Below, piece by piece: positions 1-11,515 of a stretch of 25,953 nucleotides of DNA. The stretch covers positions 1 through 25,953 of the forward strand of contig JBGZAX010000030.1 in assembly GCA_041844335.1 (NCBI GenBank). Direction: 5' to 3'. The first letter of the stretch is position 1; each line of letters opens with the position of its first letter. The notes below the pieces were generated by a model. It made no database searches. It saw only the letters and a program-made list of their open reading frames with translations, and was not told the DNA's origin. This stretch comes from CAUUFM01 sp041844335. GTDB lineage: Bacteria; Bacillota; Clostridia; Lachnospirales; Lachnospiraceae. Both the position numbers and the translations under genes were made by a program.

Positions 1-69
1 TAATAACGAACTAAAAAACTTCATACACACAAACATTCATCTGAAATGATATCTAAAAGCAATCTTTCT

Positions 70-3086
<3,017 letters not shown>

Positions 3087-3094
3087 AGTCTTCC

Positions 3095-3116
3095 TGACAA
3101 TATAGCGTTATTGTCA
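3095..3116 (-). promoter_or_regulatory. Hairpin just upstream of 23S 5' end
   Basis: TGACAATA and TATTGTCA form a perfect 8-bp stem with a 6-nt loop, ending 8 bases before the mature 23S 5' end. It may be an RNase processing signal. Further upstream (3217-3234) the minus strand reads TGAACATTGAAAACTGCA, resembling spacer sequences of Firmicutes rRNA operons linked to antitermination (boxA-like). A second weak hairpin, ACACC/GGTGT, lies directly after tRNA-Ile (about 3244-3262). Confidence 0.45.
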
Positions 3117-3263
3117 GTGCTTTGCTTCTCTTCTTCTTCTTCTACTTCTATCTCGTTACTTCCTGTTACTTTTCAATAACTTTCTTTAACTTTTCTTTGA
3201 TGTCTATTCATGTATATGCAGTTTTCAATGTTCATTATTTGACACCCCGTAATTAAGGTGTAG

Positions 3264-3337
<74 letters not shown>

Positions 3338-3344
3338 ATAGATA

Positions 3345-3375
3345 AACAATTATTCGGTTTTATATAATAATCGTT
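3345..3375 (-). other. Hairpin between tRNA-Ser(GGA) and tRNA-Ile
   Basis: On the minus strand AACGATTATT pairs with AATAATTGTT (10 positions, one G-T pair) around an 11-nt loop. No long T-run follows. It could be a weak terminator or processing hairpin that separates the serine tRNAs from tRNA-Ile and 23S, or it may do nothing. If it terminates, a separate promoter for 23S would be needed and I see no good one. Confidence 0.35.
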
Positions 3376-3424
3376 CTCTTGCTATCTCATTTCCAAATTG
3401 ACAAATTTCTATTAAAATAATAAA

Positions 3425-3514
3425 CGGAGAAGATGGGATTTGAACCCATGCGCCGCTATTAACGACCTACTCCCTTTCCAGGGGAGCCCCTTCAGCCAGC
3501 TTGGGTACTTCTCC
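3425..3514 (-). tRNA. tRNA-Ser (GGA)
   Basis: A class II tRNA of 90 nt with a long variable arm. The acceptor is GGAGAAG paired with CTTCTCC, discriminator G, and the anticodon loop CTGGAAA gives GGA. CCA is not encoded. It lies 27 bases downstream of tRNA-Ser(UGA) on the same strand and is probably co-transcribed with it. Confidence 0.95.
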
Positions 3515-3541
3515 AAGGTACGCTGATTAATATATACTGTA

Positions 3542-3627
3542 CGGAGAGGGTGGGATTCGAACCCACGCGCCCTTGCGGACAAACGGTTTTCAAGACCGCC
3601 TCGTTATGACCACTTCGATACCTCTCC
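3542..3627 (-). tRNA. tRNA-Ser (UGA)
   Basis: A class II tRNA of 86 nt. The acceptor is GGAGAGG with CCTCTCC, discriminator G. The anticodon loop CTTGAAA gives TGA, with a long variable arm (TGTCCGCAAGGGC region). CCA is not encoded. It is the first gene after the promoter at 3646-3674. Confidence 0.95.
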
Positions 3628-3645
3628 TTGAAAGACAGCTTATGT

Positions 3646-3674
3646 ATAATAACAAAATTATTCCGATTTGTCAA
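3646..3674 (-). promoter_or_regulatory. Promoter of the tRNA-Ser/tRNA-Ile/23S unit
   Basis: On the minus strand TTGACA (3674-3669) and TATTAT (3651-3646) are separated by exactly 17 bases, with the expected start about 12 bases before tRNA-Ser(UGA). The -35 is perfect. It lies 37 bases beyond the permease stop codon, so the stable RNAs need not depend on permease transcription. Confidence 0.75.
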
Positions 3675-3710
3675 GTAATTTGGGTTAATTTTTTAAAAAA
3701 ATTGAGTATC

Positions 3711-4985
3711 CTATCTCCAAACAAACCAAATAAACAGGTATCCCGCAGAAACCGCCGCAAGGGTGAAAGGAACTCCTATCCTCATAAACTGTGAAAAGCT
3801 CACCTCATATCCGTTTTTTCTTAGCAAGCCTATTCCGGCTATATTTGCGGATGCTCCGATAGGGGTAATATTACCGCCAAGCGTGGCTCCTATTAAAAGT
3901 CCATAATACAGTAAGTAAGGTTTCATTCCCATTTCAGCCGTTACACTTGTGATAACGGGTAGCATTGTAGCCACATAGGGAATATTGTCCACAAAAGCCG
4001 ATATTAAAACCGATCCGAACACAATGACAGTATATAGTAAAAAGAGATTATTTCCGCCGAATTTCACTATTATATTGGCAAGATCCGAGATGATACCCTG
4101 TCTTTGTATTCCGCCTATCACCATAAACAAGCCGGCTAATAAAAGCATTGTCGCATAATCGACATTTTTTAAATTTTCAATCATTGTTTCCTTATCCTTT
4201 GTGGCAATATATTCCCACACCACACAGATAATCCCCCAAACCAGACAGATAACGCCGTTTGTGATCTCAGGCTTTTCCTTAATAAATGATGCTGCTATTA
4301 AAAACACTATATGCCCAAGCATTGCAATAGTGGGTACAAAGTCTTTTACTTCGGTGTTTTCATTAGATGACACCTCTTCTTTGTCATTTCTGAATAAATA
4401 CATCATAATGGGAACGGTGACCAGAGCTCCGAGCTGCACCGCAAAGAATATTCCCGTTCTTCCCTTAAATACAAAAAAGTCCAGAAAGTCCATTTTTGCG
4501 GCGCTACCAAGCATAATTGAGGTGGTATCTCCGACCAGTGTTGCAGCTCCCTGCAAATTGGAAGAAACGGCAATTGATATGACCATGGGAACGGGAGAAA
4601 TATTAAGCTTTTTACATATAGCAAGTGCAACGGGCACAACCATATATACTGTAGCCACATTATCGATAAATGCCGATATAAGTCCTGAAAAAAGCGACAT
4701 ATAAATCGTCACCCACATCACATTCGGAGCAAGGTTTAAAATATGATCCGCTATCAAATTCGGCATCTTTGACTGAATAAAATAATCAACAATAAGCACG
4801 GTACCGAAAATCATAATCAAAATGTTCCAATCAATCACTTTGAAAAATTCACTAAACGGTAACACTCCTGTCACAATGAAAATACCCGCTGAAATGCAGG
4901 CAATAGCCGCCCTTAATTTTGCAGGCAAAAAGATCATCAAAGCATACATCAGTACAAAAATAATAATTGCCGCTGTTTTTAACAT
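3711..4985 (-). CDS. ArsB/NhaD-type (ion transporter superfamily) permease
   Basis: An integral membrane protein of 424 aa, almost entirely hydrophobic segments, of the ArsB/NhaD/SLC13-like ion transporter superfamily. It shows the family's two-fold repeat. The first half has IDNVATVYMVVP followed by NLQGAATLVGD. The second half has VDNIPYVATMLPV followed by GATLGGNITPIGASAN; these paired motifs form the substrate/ion site. A hydrophilic loop (about residues 200-215, KEEVSSNENTEV) joins the halves. The substrate cannot be told: Na+/H+ exchange, arsenite efflux or an organic anion are all possible. I chose the ATG at 4985, 11 bases after AAGGAG; an in-frame TTG three codons upstream sits only 2 bases from that site. 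The gene stands alone between lysS and the tRNA-Ser promoter. No arsR or arsC gene is nearby, which weakens an arsenic role. Confidence 0.85.
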   Translation of the reverse strand: MLKTAAIIIFVLMYALMIFLPAKLRAAIACISAGIFIVTGVLPFSEFFKVIDWNILIMIFGTVLIVDYFIQSKMPNLIADHILNLAPNVMWVTIYMSLFSGLISAFIDNVATVYMVVPVALAICKKLNISPVPMVISIAVSSNLQGAATLVGDTTSIMLGSAAKMDFLDFFVFKGRTGIFFAVQLGALVTVPIMMYLFRNDKEEVSSNENTEVKDFVPTIAMLGHIVFLIAASFIKEKPEITNGVICLVWGIICVVWEYIATKDKETMIENLKNVDYATMLLLAGLFMVIGGIQRQGIISDLANIIVKFGGNNLFLLYTVIVFGSVLISAFVDNIPYVATMLPVITSVTAEMGMKPYLLYYGLLIGATLGGNITPIGASANIAGIGLLRKNGYEVSFSQFMRIGVPFTLAAVSAGYLFIWFVWR

Positions 4986-5289
4986 AAATAACAATACTCC
5001 TTTTTCTCATGAACATATGATATTCACTCATTTTACACAAATAAGCTTATATTTGCAATACCAAACTCTTCTATTTTTTTAGAATTTAATATTAATATTC
5101 AGAACCTATAACGGATATTTTGTGCACTCCTTATTTATACACATATTTCATCCTTCTTCGTAGTGCAGGCTTTATCAATTTTCCTATAACGCAAATAACG
5201 GACCGTTTCCTGATTTTCATAGAAAACAGCCCGTAAATAGTGCATTTGTTCATCTTTAAGATTGCCTGCAAATCACATAAATACCGGAT
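4986..5289. other. Intergenic region between lysS and the permease gene
   Basis: About 300 bases without a recognised gene. It contains the permease promoter (5030-5058) and a 40-codon minus-strand open frame at 5131-5253 (ATG start, basic product) without a convincing ribosome binding site. I see no strong intrinsic terminator for lysS; the small TTCTA/TAGAA hairpin near 5070-5090 is weak. Confidence 0.6.
5030..5058 (-). promoter_or_regulatory. Promoter of the permease gene
   Basis: On the minus strand TTGCAA (5058-5053) and TAAAAT (5035-5030) are 17 bases apart, placing the start about 40 bases before the permease ATG. Confidence 0.6.
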
Positions 5290-6801
5290 TTATTTATCCA
5301 ACGACTTCAGTGTCGGGAACAGCAGAACATCTCTTATAGCCTGTGAATTTGTAAGTAACATAACCAATCTGTCAATTCCGAATCCTATTCCTCCGGTAGG
5401 CGGCATACCCACTCTCAGGGCATTTAAGAAATCCTCATCTATATTATTTGCCTCTTCATCTCCCGCCGCTCTTAGAGCCTCCTGTGCCTCGAATCTCTCC
5501 TTTTGATCTATCGGATCGTTTATCTCGGAATAGGCATTTGCCATCTCATTTGCATTAATAAACAGTTCAAATCGTTCAACCATCATAGGATCGTCAATTT
5601 TTTTCTTGGTCAGAGGTGAAATCTCAACCGGATGATCAATCACAAAGGTCGGCTGAATCAGATGCTTTTCCGCATATTCTTCAAAGAACATACTAAGAAT
5701 GTCGCCCCTTTTATGCCTATCCTCAAACTCTATATGATGCTTCTTAGCCAAAGCTTTTGCCTCTTCATCAGTCTTAATATCGGTAAAATCAATGTCTGCA
5801 TATTTTTTAACCGCATCTACCATTGTAATTCTCTCAAACGGCTTACCTACATCTATCATTATATCTCCATAGGGAAGCATGGCAGTTCCGCAAATCTTTA
5901 ATGCCAGCGTTCTGATAAGATCCTCCGCTAAATTCATCATACCGTTATAATCCGTATATGCCTGATAAAGCTCCATTAAGGTAAACTCCGGATTATGTCT
6001 GGTATCGGTACCCTCATTTCTAAAAACACGTCCTATCTCATAAACACGTTCAAGTCCGCCTACAATAAGTCTTTTTAAATAAAGTTCCAACGAAATTCTT
6101 AAATGCAGATCTTCATTTAACGCATTGAAATGCGTATCGAATGTACGAGCATTGGCACCTCCCGCATTTGATGTAAGGATAGGTGTTTCCACCTCCATAA
6201 AGCCCTTATCGTCCAAATAGTTTCTTATTTCCTTTATTATTTTCGAACGCATAACAAAGGTATTTCTGACTTCCGTATTCATAATCAGATCCACATATCT
6301 TTGACGATAACGAAGATCCGTATTTGTTATTCCGTGGAATTTTTCAGGCAAAATCTGTAGGCTCTTAGTTAATAGGGTCATCTTTACAACGTGTATGGAT
6401 ATTTCCTCCGTCTTGGTCTTAAACACCTCTCCGGTGACACCTACAATATCTCCGATATCATATTTTTTGAATTCCGCATATTCATCCGTGCCCAGAGAAT
6501 CCCTTGCCACATAGCACTGTATATTGCCTTTCAGGTCTAAAATGTTGCAAAAGGATGCTTTTCCCATTACCCTTTTGCTCATAATTCTACCTGCTGCTGT
6601 AACACTTTTACCTTCTAATTCTTCAAAATTTTCTTTAATGTCAACACTATGATGTGTTACATCGAATTTATTTACAAAAAAAGGATCTTTTCCGTTATTT
6701 TTAAGCTCTATAAGCTTATCAAGCTTCACTTGTAAAAGTCTGCTCAGTTCTTTTTCGCTCGGTTGTTCATTTGTAATATCTTTATCATTATTGTCAGACA
6801 T
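5290..6801 (-). CDS. lysS: Lysyl-tRNA synthetase (class II)
   Basis: Charges tRNA-Lys with lysine using ATP in the cytoplasm. At 503 aa it matches the usual bacterial LysRS length. An N-terminal OB-fold anticodon-binding domain (about residues 60-160, with VTAAGRIMSKRVMGKASF) is followed by the class II catalytic core. Motif 2 is FRNEGTDTRHNPEFTLMELY in the middle of the protein, and motif 3 is GIGFGIDRLVMLL at about 471-483. The ATG at 6801 has a GGAAGG-type ribosome binding site. It lies 19 bases after greA on the same strand; greA-lysS is a common Firmicutes pair and both should be read from the promoter at 7351-7379. Nothing is missing. Confidence 0.97.
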   Translation of the reverse strand: MSDNNDKDITNEQPSEKELSRLLQVKLDKLIELKNNGKDPFFVNKFDVTHHSVDIKENFEELEGKSVTAAGRIMSKRVMGKASFCNILDLKGNIQCYVARDSLGTDEYAEFKKYDIGDIVGVTGEVFKTKTEEISIHVVKMTLLTKSLQILPEKFHGITNTDLRYRQRYVDLIMNTEVRNTFVMRSKIIKEIRNYLDDKGFMEVETPILTSNAGGANARTFDTHFNALNEDLHLRISLELYLKRLIVGGLERVYEIGRVFRNEGTDTRHNPEFTLMELYQAYTDYNGMMNLAEDLIRTLALKICGTAMLPYGDIMIDVGKPFERITMVDAVKKYADIDFTDIKTDEEAKALAKKHHIEFEDRHKRGDILSMFFEEYAEKHLIQPTFVIDHPVEISPLTKKKIDDPMMVERFELFINANEMANAYSEINDPIDQKERFEAQEALRAAGDEEANNIDEDFLNALRVGMPPTGGIGFGIDRLVMLLTNSQAIRDVLLFPTLKSLDK

Positions 6802-6820
6802 TTTATCTTCCTTCCAAATT

Positions 6821-7303
6821 TTAAACTGTTTTTTCTATTTTCATTACCTTATAACTGAATGTGCCTGCCGGCGCACTAAATTCTACCGGCTCACCCTTTT
6901 TCTTTCCTATCAAAGCCTTGCCTAAAGGAGATTCATGTGAAATCATGTTGTTCAGACTGTCCGCTTCAATATTTCCTACAACCTTATATATAATGGTAGA
7001 TTTATTTGTTCTATCCTGTAATGTAACGGTACAACCTATGCTGATTTTTTTTGCGTCTATTTCTTCATCAATTATAATCTCGGCATTTTTTAACAGATTT
7101 TCTATCTCTTCTATTCTTACTTCGGTTTCTCTTTGTTCCTCTTTTGCTGCATCATACTCAGCATTTTCGCTTAAATCACCCTGTTCTCTTGCCTCTTTTA
7201 TTTTTTGCGGAATTTCCACATTCCTTTTTTCTCTAAGTAACTCAAGCTCATCCTCCAACTTCTTCAGTCCGGCACTGCTCAACACATTTTTCTTTTCTTC
7301 CAT
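6821..7303 (-). CDS. greA: Transcription elongation factor GreA
   Basis: Rescues backtracked RNA polymerase by stimulating cleavage of the nascent RNA. The 160-aa protein has the typical layout: an N-terminal antiparallel coiled coil (about residues 8-75) and a C-terminal FKBP-like domain. The coiled-coil tip GDLSENAEYDAAKEEQ keeps the acidic residues that hold the catalytic Mg2+. I prefer the ATG at 7303 because the protein then begins MEEKKNVL, as in relatives. A TTG two codons upstream (7309) is 5 bases from AGGAG and could also serve. It is the first gene of a greA-lysS operon. Confidence 0.96.
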   Translation of the reverse strand: MEEKKNVLSSAGLKKLEDELELLREKRNVEIPQKIKEAREQGDLSENAEYDAAKEEQRETEVRIEEIENLLKNAEIIIDEEIDAKKISIGCTVTLQDRTNKSTIIYKVVGNIEADSLNNMISHESPLGKALIGKKKGEPVEFSAPAGTFSYKVMKIEKTV

Positions 7304-7350
7304 ACTCAAAAGCGCTCCTAAATATATTTTACCGGAATATCGGCTATGCT

Positions 7351-7379
7351 ATTATAATGTTAATTCATTATTAAGTCAA
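7351..7379 (-). promoter_or_regulatory. Promoter of greA-lysS
   Basis: On the minus strand TTGACT (7379-7374) and a perfect TATAAT (7356-7351) are 17 bases apart, with the start expected about 40 bases before the greA start codon. It is divergent from the tRNA-Thr promoter. Confidence 0.8.
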
Positions 7380-7451
7380 GCAAATAAAAACTTAAAATCG
7401 TCTTTTTTAGATCAAAATGCTGCCTATCTTAAAATTATTCTGTTTTTTTAC

Positions 7452-7480
7452 TTGACTTTTACAGCCTTTTTTGATAGACT
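7452..7480 (+). promoter_or_regulatory. Promoter of tRNA-Thr
   Basis: TTGACT (7452-7457) and TAGACT (7475-7480) with a 17-base spacer, about 20 bases before the tRNA. The -10 is a partial match. Confidence 0.55.
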
Positions 7481-7499
7481 GATATAGTTCAGGTTTTAA

Positions 7500-7572
7500 G
7501 CTGTCTTGGCGCAGTCGGTAGCGCGTCGCCTTGGTAAGGCGGAGGTCGGGGGTTCAAGTCCCCTAGACAGCT
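7500..7572 (+). tRNA. tRNA-Thr (GGU)
   Basis: A cloverleaf with acceptor GCTGTCT/AGACAGC, discriminator T, anticodon stem TCGCC/GGCGG with loop TTGGTAA (anticodon GGT) and T arm GGGGG/CCCCT. CCA is not encoded. A run of seven T follows directly (7574-7580) and probably ends the transcript. Confidence 0.95.
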
Positions 7573-7690
7573 CTTTTTTTGCGTAAATTCTAATTATCCT
7601 TTATATTTAACATTACTATTTTATATTTGTATGCCAATATAACGGTGATCTTAAACCGCCATTTTATGATGTCCGAACTTAAATAAAAGA

Positions 7691-7720
7691 GCTGTAAACT
7701 ACAATTACGTCATTTACAGC
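7691..7720 (-). terminator. Terminator of the crotonase gene
   Basis: On the minus strand GCTGTAAA and TTTACAGC form an 8-bp stem (extendable by a G-C pair region) followed by CTCTTTTATTT. It lies 35 bases beyond the crotonase stop. A similar hairpin (GCTGTAAA pairing with TTTACCGC) occurs in the ABC leader near 12271-12295. Confidence 0.7.
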
Positions 7721-7754
7721 CCCATTTTATTTTATAAAATTATTTCTTAGACCT

Positions 7755-8519
7755 TTATTTCTTGGACTTGTTTAGGAAAGCTTCCATTCTGTCCTTTTGA
7801 TCCTGAGTATCAAAGCAGCTGCCGAACAACTGCGCCTCAAACAACATTGCCTTTTCCATAGGCATTTCGATACCCTCATTTATTCCTCTCTTGCAGGCTC
7901 TTACCGCAAACGGAGCGTTATTAGCTATCCTTTCAGCAAGTTTCATAGCAGCCTCCATAAGCTCCTCCTGCGTATCGTATACGGCATTTACAAGGCCTAT
8001 TTTAAGTGCCTCGTCAGCCTTTACATTTCTTCCTGTATATAGAATCTCTTTCGCCATAGACATAGAGCCTAAGACTCTTCCCAATCTCTGTGTTCCTCCG
8101 AATCCCGGTGTTATTCCAAGACTTGCCTCCGGCTGTGCAAACACCGCATTTGCGCTGCAAAGTCTGATGTCACTTGCCATAGCAAGCTCATTTCCGCCGC
8201 CAAGAGCAAATCCGTTTACCGCAGCTATTACCGGAACGGGGCAAATCTCAACATTTCTCATTGCCTTATTTCCGACCTGTCCGAATATCTCACCCTCTTT
8301 ACCGAACTTTGTGGCCATTTCGGCTATATCAGCTCCTGCAACGAAAGCCTTATTTCCCTGCCCTGTCAGAACAACACAGTGTACCTCTTCAGGATTGATT
8401 GCAGCAAATGTGTCGGCTATTTCCTGTAATATCTCCGTGTTCATAGCATTCAACGCCTTTTCATTACAAATAGTGACCTTTGCCACTTTACCGATATTTT
8501 CTACCTTTACGAAATTCAT
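7755..8519 (-). CDS. Crotonase-family enoyl-CoA hydratase
   Basis: A cytoplasmic enoyl-CoA hydratase of the crotonase fold, 254 aa, probably converting crotonyl-CoA and 3-hydroxybutyryl-CoA or a similar short-chain pair. The oxyanion-hole segments AFVAGADIAEM (about 58-68) and NGFALGGGNE (102-111) are present. The two catalytic glutamates, E111 and E131 (in QPEASLGITPGFGGTQRL), are 20 residues apart as in characterised hydratases. The true start is the ATG at 8519, five bases from a perfect AGGAGG; the frame runs open further upstream but lacks a signal. It stands alone: no thiolase, bcd, etf or hbd gene is beside it, unlike the usual Clostridia butyrate cluster, so the pathway is not certain. 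Confidence 0.9.
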   Translation of the reverse strand: MNFVKVENIGKVAKVTICNEKALNAMNTEILQEIADTFAAINPEEVHCVVLTGQGNKAFVAGADIAEMATKFGKEGEIFGQVGNKAMRNVEICPVPVIAAVNGFALGGGNELAMASDIRLCSANAVFAQPEASLGITPGFGGTQRLGRVLGSMSMAKEILYTGRNVKADEALKIGLVNAVYDTQEELMEAAMKLAERIANNAPFAVRACKRGINEGIEMPMEKAMLFEAQLFGSCFDTQDQKDRMEAFLNKSKK

Positions 8520-8562
8520 AAGATCCTCCTTTAATATATAATATATTTTTTCAATAGAATTA

Positions 8563-8577
8563 TATGCACGTTGCATA
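8563..8577. promoter_or_regulatory. Inverted repeat in the crotonase leader
   Basis: TATGCA-CGT-TGCATA, a near-perfect inverted repeat with A/T-rich partly symmetric flanks, lies about 30-40 bases downstream of the promoter and 43 bases before the start codon. This is a place where a repressor could act. The bound protein is unknown. Confidence 0.4.
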
Positions 8578-8609
8578 AATAATTCTACTCTAATTAAGAT
8601 TACTACTAC

Positions 8610-8638
8610 ATTATAGTGTCTTAAACCGGAAATGTCAA
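8610..8638 (-). promoter_or_regulatory. Promoter of the crotonase gene
   Basis: On the minus strand a perfect TTGACA (8638-8633) and a perfect TATAAT (8615-8610) are 17 bases apart. It predicts a leader of about 80 nt. Such a consensus promoter implies high expression unless repressed. Confidence 0.85.
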
Positions 8639-8673
8639 TTAAATTAATTTTATAACTGCCGTTTAAAAAATGC

Positions 8674-11502
8674 CTATTCCACGCTCTTTAAGCTTTCCGT
8701 CATATTCACCCTCTTTAATGAAAAGTAGGTAATTATATTCACAAGAAATGCAAATACCGAAGAAATAACGGCAGATATAATGTAGCTTGTTATGGAAAGA
8801 TCGGTTGTAAATCTGATAATATCCACTTCGCAGGTCTTTACAATAACGGAATTCAGATAGTGCCCTGCAAACAGCCCGCAAATTATACCTATAAAGGTAA
8901 GTATAATGGTTTCTCTGTCAAGATAGCTGTACACCTCTCTGTCATAAAAACCCAACACCTTTATTGTGGCAATCTCTCTACTTCTTTCACTGATATTTAG
9001 CGTTGCCAGATTATATAATACTATAAAATTAAGCAGGGCAGCCGCCAAAACAAGTATAATCACCACATAATTAAGTGAATTCATCATAACCGACAGCCTG
9101 CTCATCAATGCAGATGATAAAATCACGGTTTCGACATTATCAATAGCCAGAATTTCATCTACTGTCTTATCTTCTTCTGTTCTGCTGTTTTTTTCGTTTT
9201 TCAAAATTACGGTATTTATATAATAATTCTCAACGTTTTTATCAAAAAATTCCTTTGATACATAGACGTAATGCAACAAATAATTTTCTACAATTCCGCC
9301 GACTGTCCCTTTTACCGCTTTTTCGTCACCACTGATAACGGTAATTTCAGAACCGATTTTTGCATCCAGAAGCTCTGCCAGCTTATCCGACAAATAAACC
9401 TTGTCCGTGTCAATTTCTATGTCCCTTTTTCTATTCTTATCACGTAGATTTATCACCCTCCTCAGTTCATCTATATTGTCTGGAACAATTAATTGAGCCT
9501 CGTAATTTCTATTTTTCCCCTTTAGGCTTATCGATGACATATTGGCTTTGGCAAAATTCCGTATGTTATCCAATTTTTCAATCTCAAAAATTGCCTTATT
9601 TTCATCTAATTTATCAATATTTTCTGACAATCGCACAATCATATCGAAATCAAACACCTTACCATACTGACCGCCCAGTATATTGGAAACGGAATCCCTT
9701 AATCCGAACCCCGATACGACAAGCGAGGTGCAGCCCATAATTCCTATAATTGTCATTAAGAATCTTTTTTTGTATCTGAAAATATTTCTGATTGTGACCT
9801 TTTGGCTGAAATTTAATGCTCTCCATATAAATCCCACTTTTTCTAATAGAACTCTTTTAGCCTTTTTCGGAGCCTTGGGTCTTATAAGAACCGCAGGAAC
9901 CTCTTTAAGCTCCTCACAAATGGCTGCAACTGTAGCCAGTATTATCATGGAAAGCATTATTAAAAGCCCAATACCTCCATTTTTATAATCAAAGCTTAAA
10001 GTTAAATCATTAGGCAGAGAATAGTCGAGCTCATACATTTGCCAGATAGTCTTAGGCAAGATTACAAAGCCTACCGACATACCCGATAATCCGCCGATCA
10101 CACAGGCAATAAAAGCAAAGGCTATGTATTTTAATGAAATGAAGACTGAACTGTATCCCAACGCCTTTAGTGTACCTATCTGTATCCTTTGCTCCTCAAC
10201 CATTCTGGCCATAGAATTTAATGAAATCAGTGCCGCAATTAAGAATAATATCAAAGGAAACATACCTCCAAGCTTGGCAACACTTGAGATATCCCTGATA
10301 AAACCGTTATAAGCACTGTTATCATCTCTATTGAAAATATACCATTTCGGATACTTGATTTTTTTCAAATCCTCACGAGCCTGTTTTATATCAAGATTTG
10401 CCTTTTTTAATTCATCATCAAGTGTTTTACTGTCAGATAACAGCTTATCTCTTTCTGCTTTTAATTTTCTTTCATTTATTTCAATCTCTTTTTTGCTGCC
10501 TGAAAGCTCCTCATAAAATTTTAAAATAGTTTTATTTATCTTATTATTTTTTTCAGCTTTCTCTAAGCTTTTTTCTCTATTTATGATATCATTTTTCGCA
10601 ATTTCCAATTTCTCAAGGCCTTTATCTATTTTTTTAAGTCCGTCTTCTATTTTTTTCTTTGCAGCTACAAGCTTATTATCTATTTCATCCTGTGCCTTGT
10701 TTATTTCATCTTCAGCATCTTTTTTTACGGTTTCGTACCTTGTTTTCTCGGAATCTCCTTTTATAGCATTTATTTTCTCAATTATTCCGTCCACCAGATT
10801 ATTATACTCATTGCTGTTGATTTTAAATCTGTCAGCTCCCCTTACCCTAATGTAAACATTAGTGTACACATCCACATCTTCCTTTATGGCGGACTTCGGA
10901 ATATATATGTAAAAGTTGGTTCTACCCCCGGCATACTTATTATTTCCTCTGTCTTTAGACATGTAAATAGGACTGTCCACAACCGCTGCTATTCTAAAGC
11001 GTGAATATTTGAAATCATCATCATAAAGCTCAATTAAATCTCCAACCTTAAAGCCGAACATTGATATCAGATTGGGATCCGCCAAACACAGGTTGCCCTG
11101 ATCATTCTCAGGCATTTCGCCGACCGATGACAATTCCTTATTTTTTGACAATTTCGGAACATTAAAATTGTTATCATATGTCATTACCCTTGCGCCGTAG
11201 GAGTTTCCTCTAAATCTTACCAATTTATCTTTCTCGTACCCTAAGGATGCAGCCTCCACCCCATCGAGATTTTTAAGATTATTAAAGTCACTTTCAGTAA
11301 TTCCAAGTGTTGACACCACATTTATATCAAAAACCTTGCTGTCCTTATAATACTTATCAATAGTAAGCTCCATATCAGAGGATGCAGCCCTTATTCCGGC
11401 AAAAAAACCCACTCCTAAAAAAGACATCAAAACAAGAGCTATAAATCTCCTGAAATTCTTCTTTATTTCCGCACAGCCGTCCTTTATTAATGCCATTTTC
11501 AT
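8674..11502 (-). CDS. ABC transporter permease, FtsX/MacB type, with coiled coil
   Basis: The membrane part of an ABC system, 942 aa, with two FtsX domains. An N-terminal membrane segment (FIALVLMSFLGVGFFAG) is followed by a large extracytoplasmic region that includes a long Lys/Glu-rich coiled coil (about 270-400). Three membrane segments follow, with the conserved cytoplasmic motif QIGTLKALGYS. A second membrane segment (FLMTIIGIMGCTSLVVSGFG), another outer domain and three C-terminal membrane segments with REIATIKVLGF complete it. This mechanotransmission architecture acts on lipids, peptides or the cell wall and not by classical transport. The ATG at 11502 follows AGGGGG by 9 bases and lies 13 bases after the ATPase stop. 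The partner is the upstream ATPase. No two-component system is adjacent, unlike Bce-type modules. The substrate is unknown. Confidence 0.9.
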   Translation of the reverse strand: MKMALIKDGCAEIKKNFRRFIALVLMSFLGVGFFAGIRAASSDMELTIDKYYKDSKVFDINVVSTLGITESDFNNLKNLDGVEAASLGYEKDKLVRFRGNSYGARVMTYDNNFNVPKLSKNKELSSVGEMPENDQGNLCLADPNLISMFGFKVGDLIELYDDDFKYSRFRIAAVVDSPIYMSKDRGNNKYAGGRTNFYIYIPKSAIKEDVDVYTNVYIRVRGADRFKINSNEYNNLVDGIIEKINAIKGDSEKTRYETVKKDAEDEINKAQDEIDNKLVAAKKKIEDGLKKIDKGLEKLEIAKNDIINREKSLEKAEKNNKINKTILKFYEELSGSKKEIEINERKLKAERDKLLSDSKTLDDELKKANLDIKQAREDLKKIKYPKWYIFNRDDNSAYNGFIRDISSVAKLGGMFPLILFLIAALISLNSMARMVEEQRIQIGTLKALGYSSVFISLKYIAFAFIACVIGGLSGMSVGFVILPKTIWQMYELDYSLPNDLTLSFDYKNGGIGLLIMLSMIILATVAAICEELKEVPAVLIRPKAPKKAKRVLLEKVGFIWRALNFSQKVTIRNIFRYKKRFLMTIIGIMGCTSLVVSGFGLRDSVSNILGGQYGKVFDFDMIVRLSENIDKLDENKAIFEIEKLDNIRNFAKANMSSISLKGKNRNYEAQLIVPDNIDELRRVINLRDKNRKRDIEIDTDKVYLSDKLAELLDAKIGSEITVISGDEKAVKGTVGGIVENYLLHYVYVSKEFFDKNVENYYINTVILKNEKNSRTEEDKTVDEILAIDNVETVILSSALMSRLSVMMNSLNYVVIILVLAAALLNFIVLYNLATLNISERSREIATIKVLGFYDREVYSYLDRETIILTFIGIICGLFAGHYLNSVIVKTCEVDIIRFTTDLSITSYIISAVISSVFAFLVNIITYFSLKRVNMTESLKSVE

Positions 11503-11515
11503 ATAATCAAGCCCC

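Noticed and set aside
4201..4704. A 167-codon plus-strand frame
   Set aside because: It runs opposite the permease gene, which has clear family motifs; the frame has no ribosome binding site and no recognisable product.
3711..4985. Arsenite efflux gene arsB as a firm name
   Set aside because: The permease fold is shared by several ion transporters and no arsR, arsC or arsA gene is nearby, so a specific name is not justified.
6861..7487. A 208-codon plus-strand frame
   Set aside because: It is a shadow of greA and its promoter region; the Ser/Phe-rich translation is typical of the antisense of a Glu/Lys-rich gene.
7891..8541. A 216-codon plus-strand frame
   Set aside because: It is antisense to the crotonase gene, which carries both catalytic glutamates and a good ribosome binding site.
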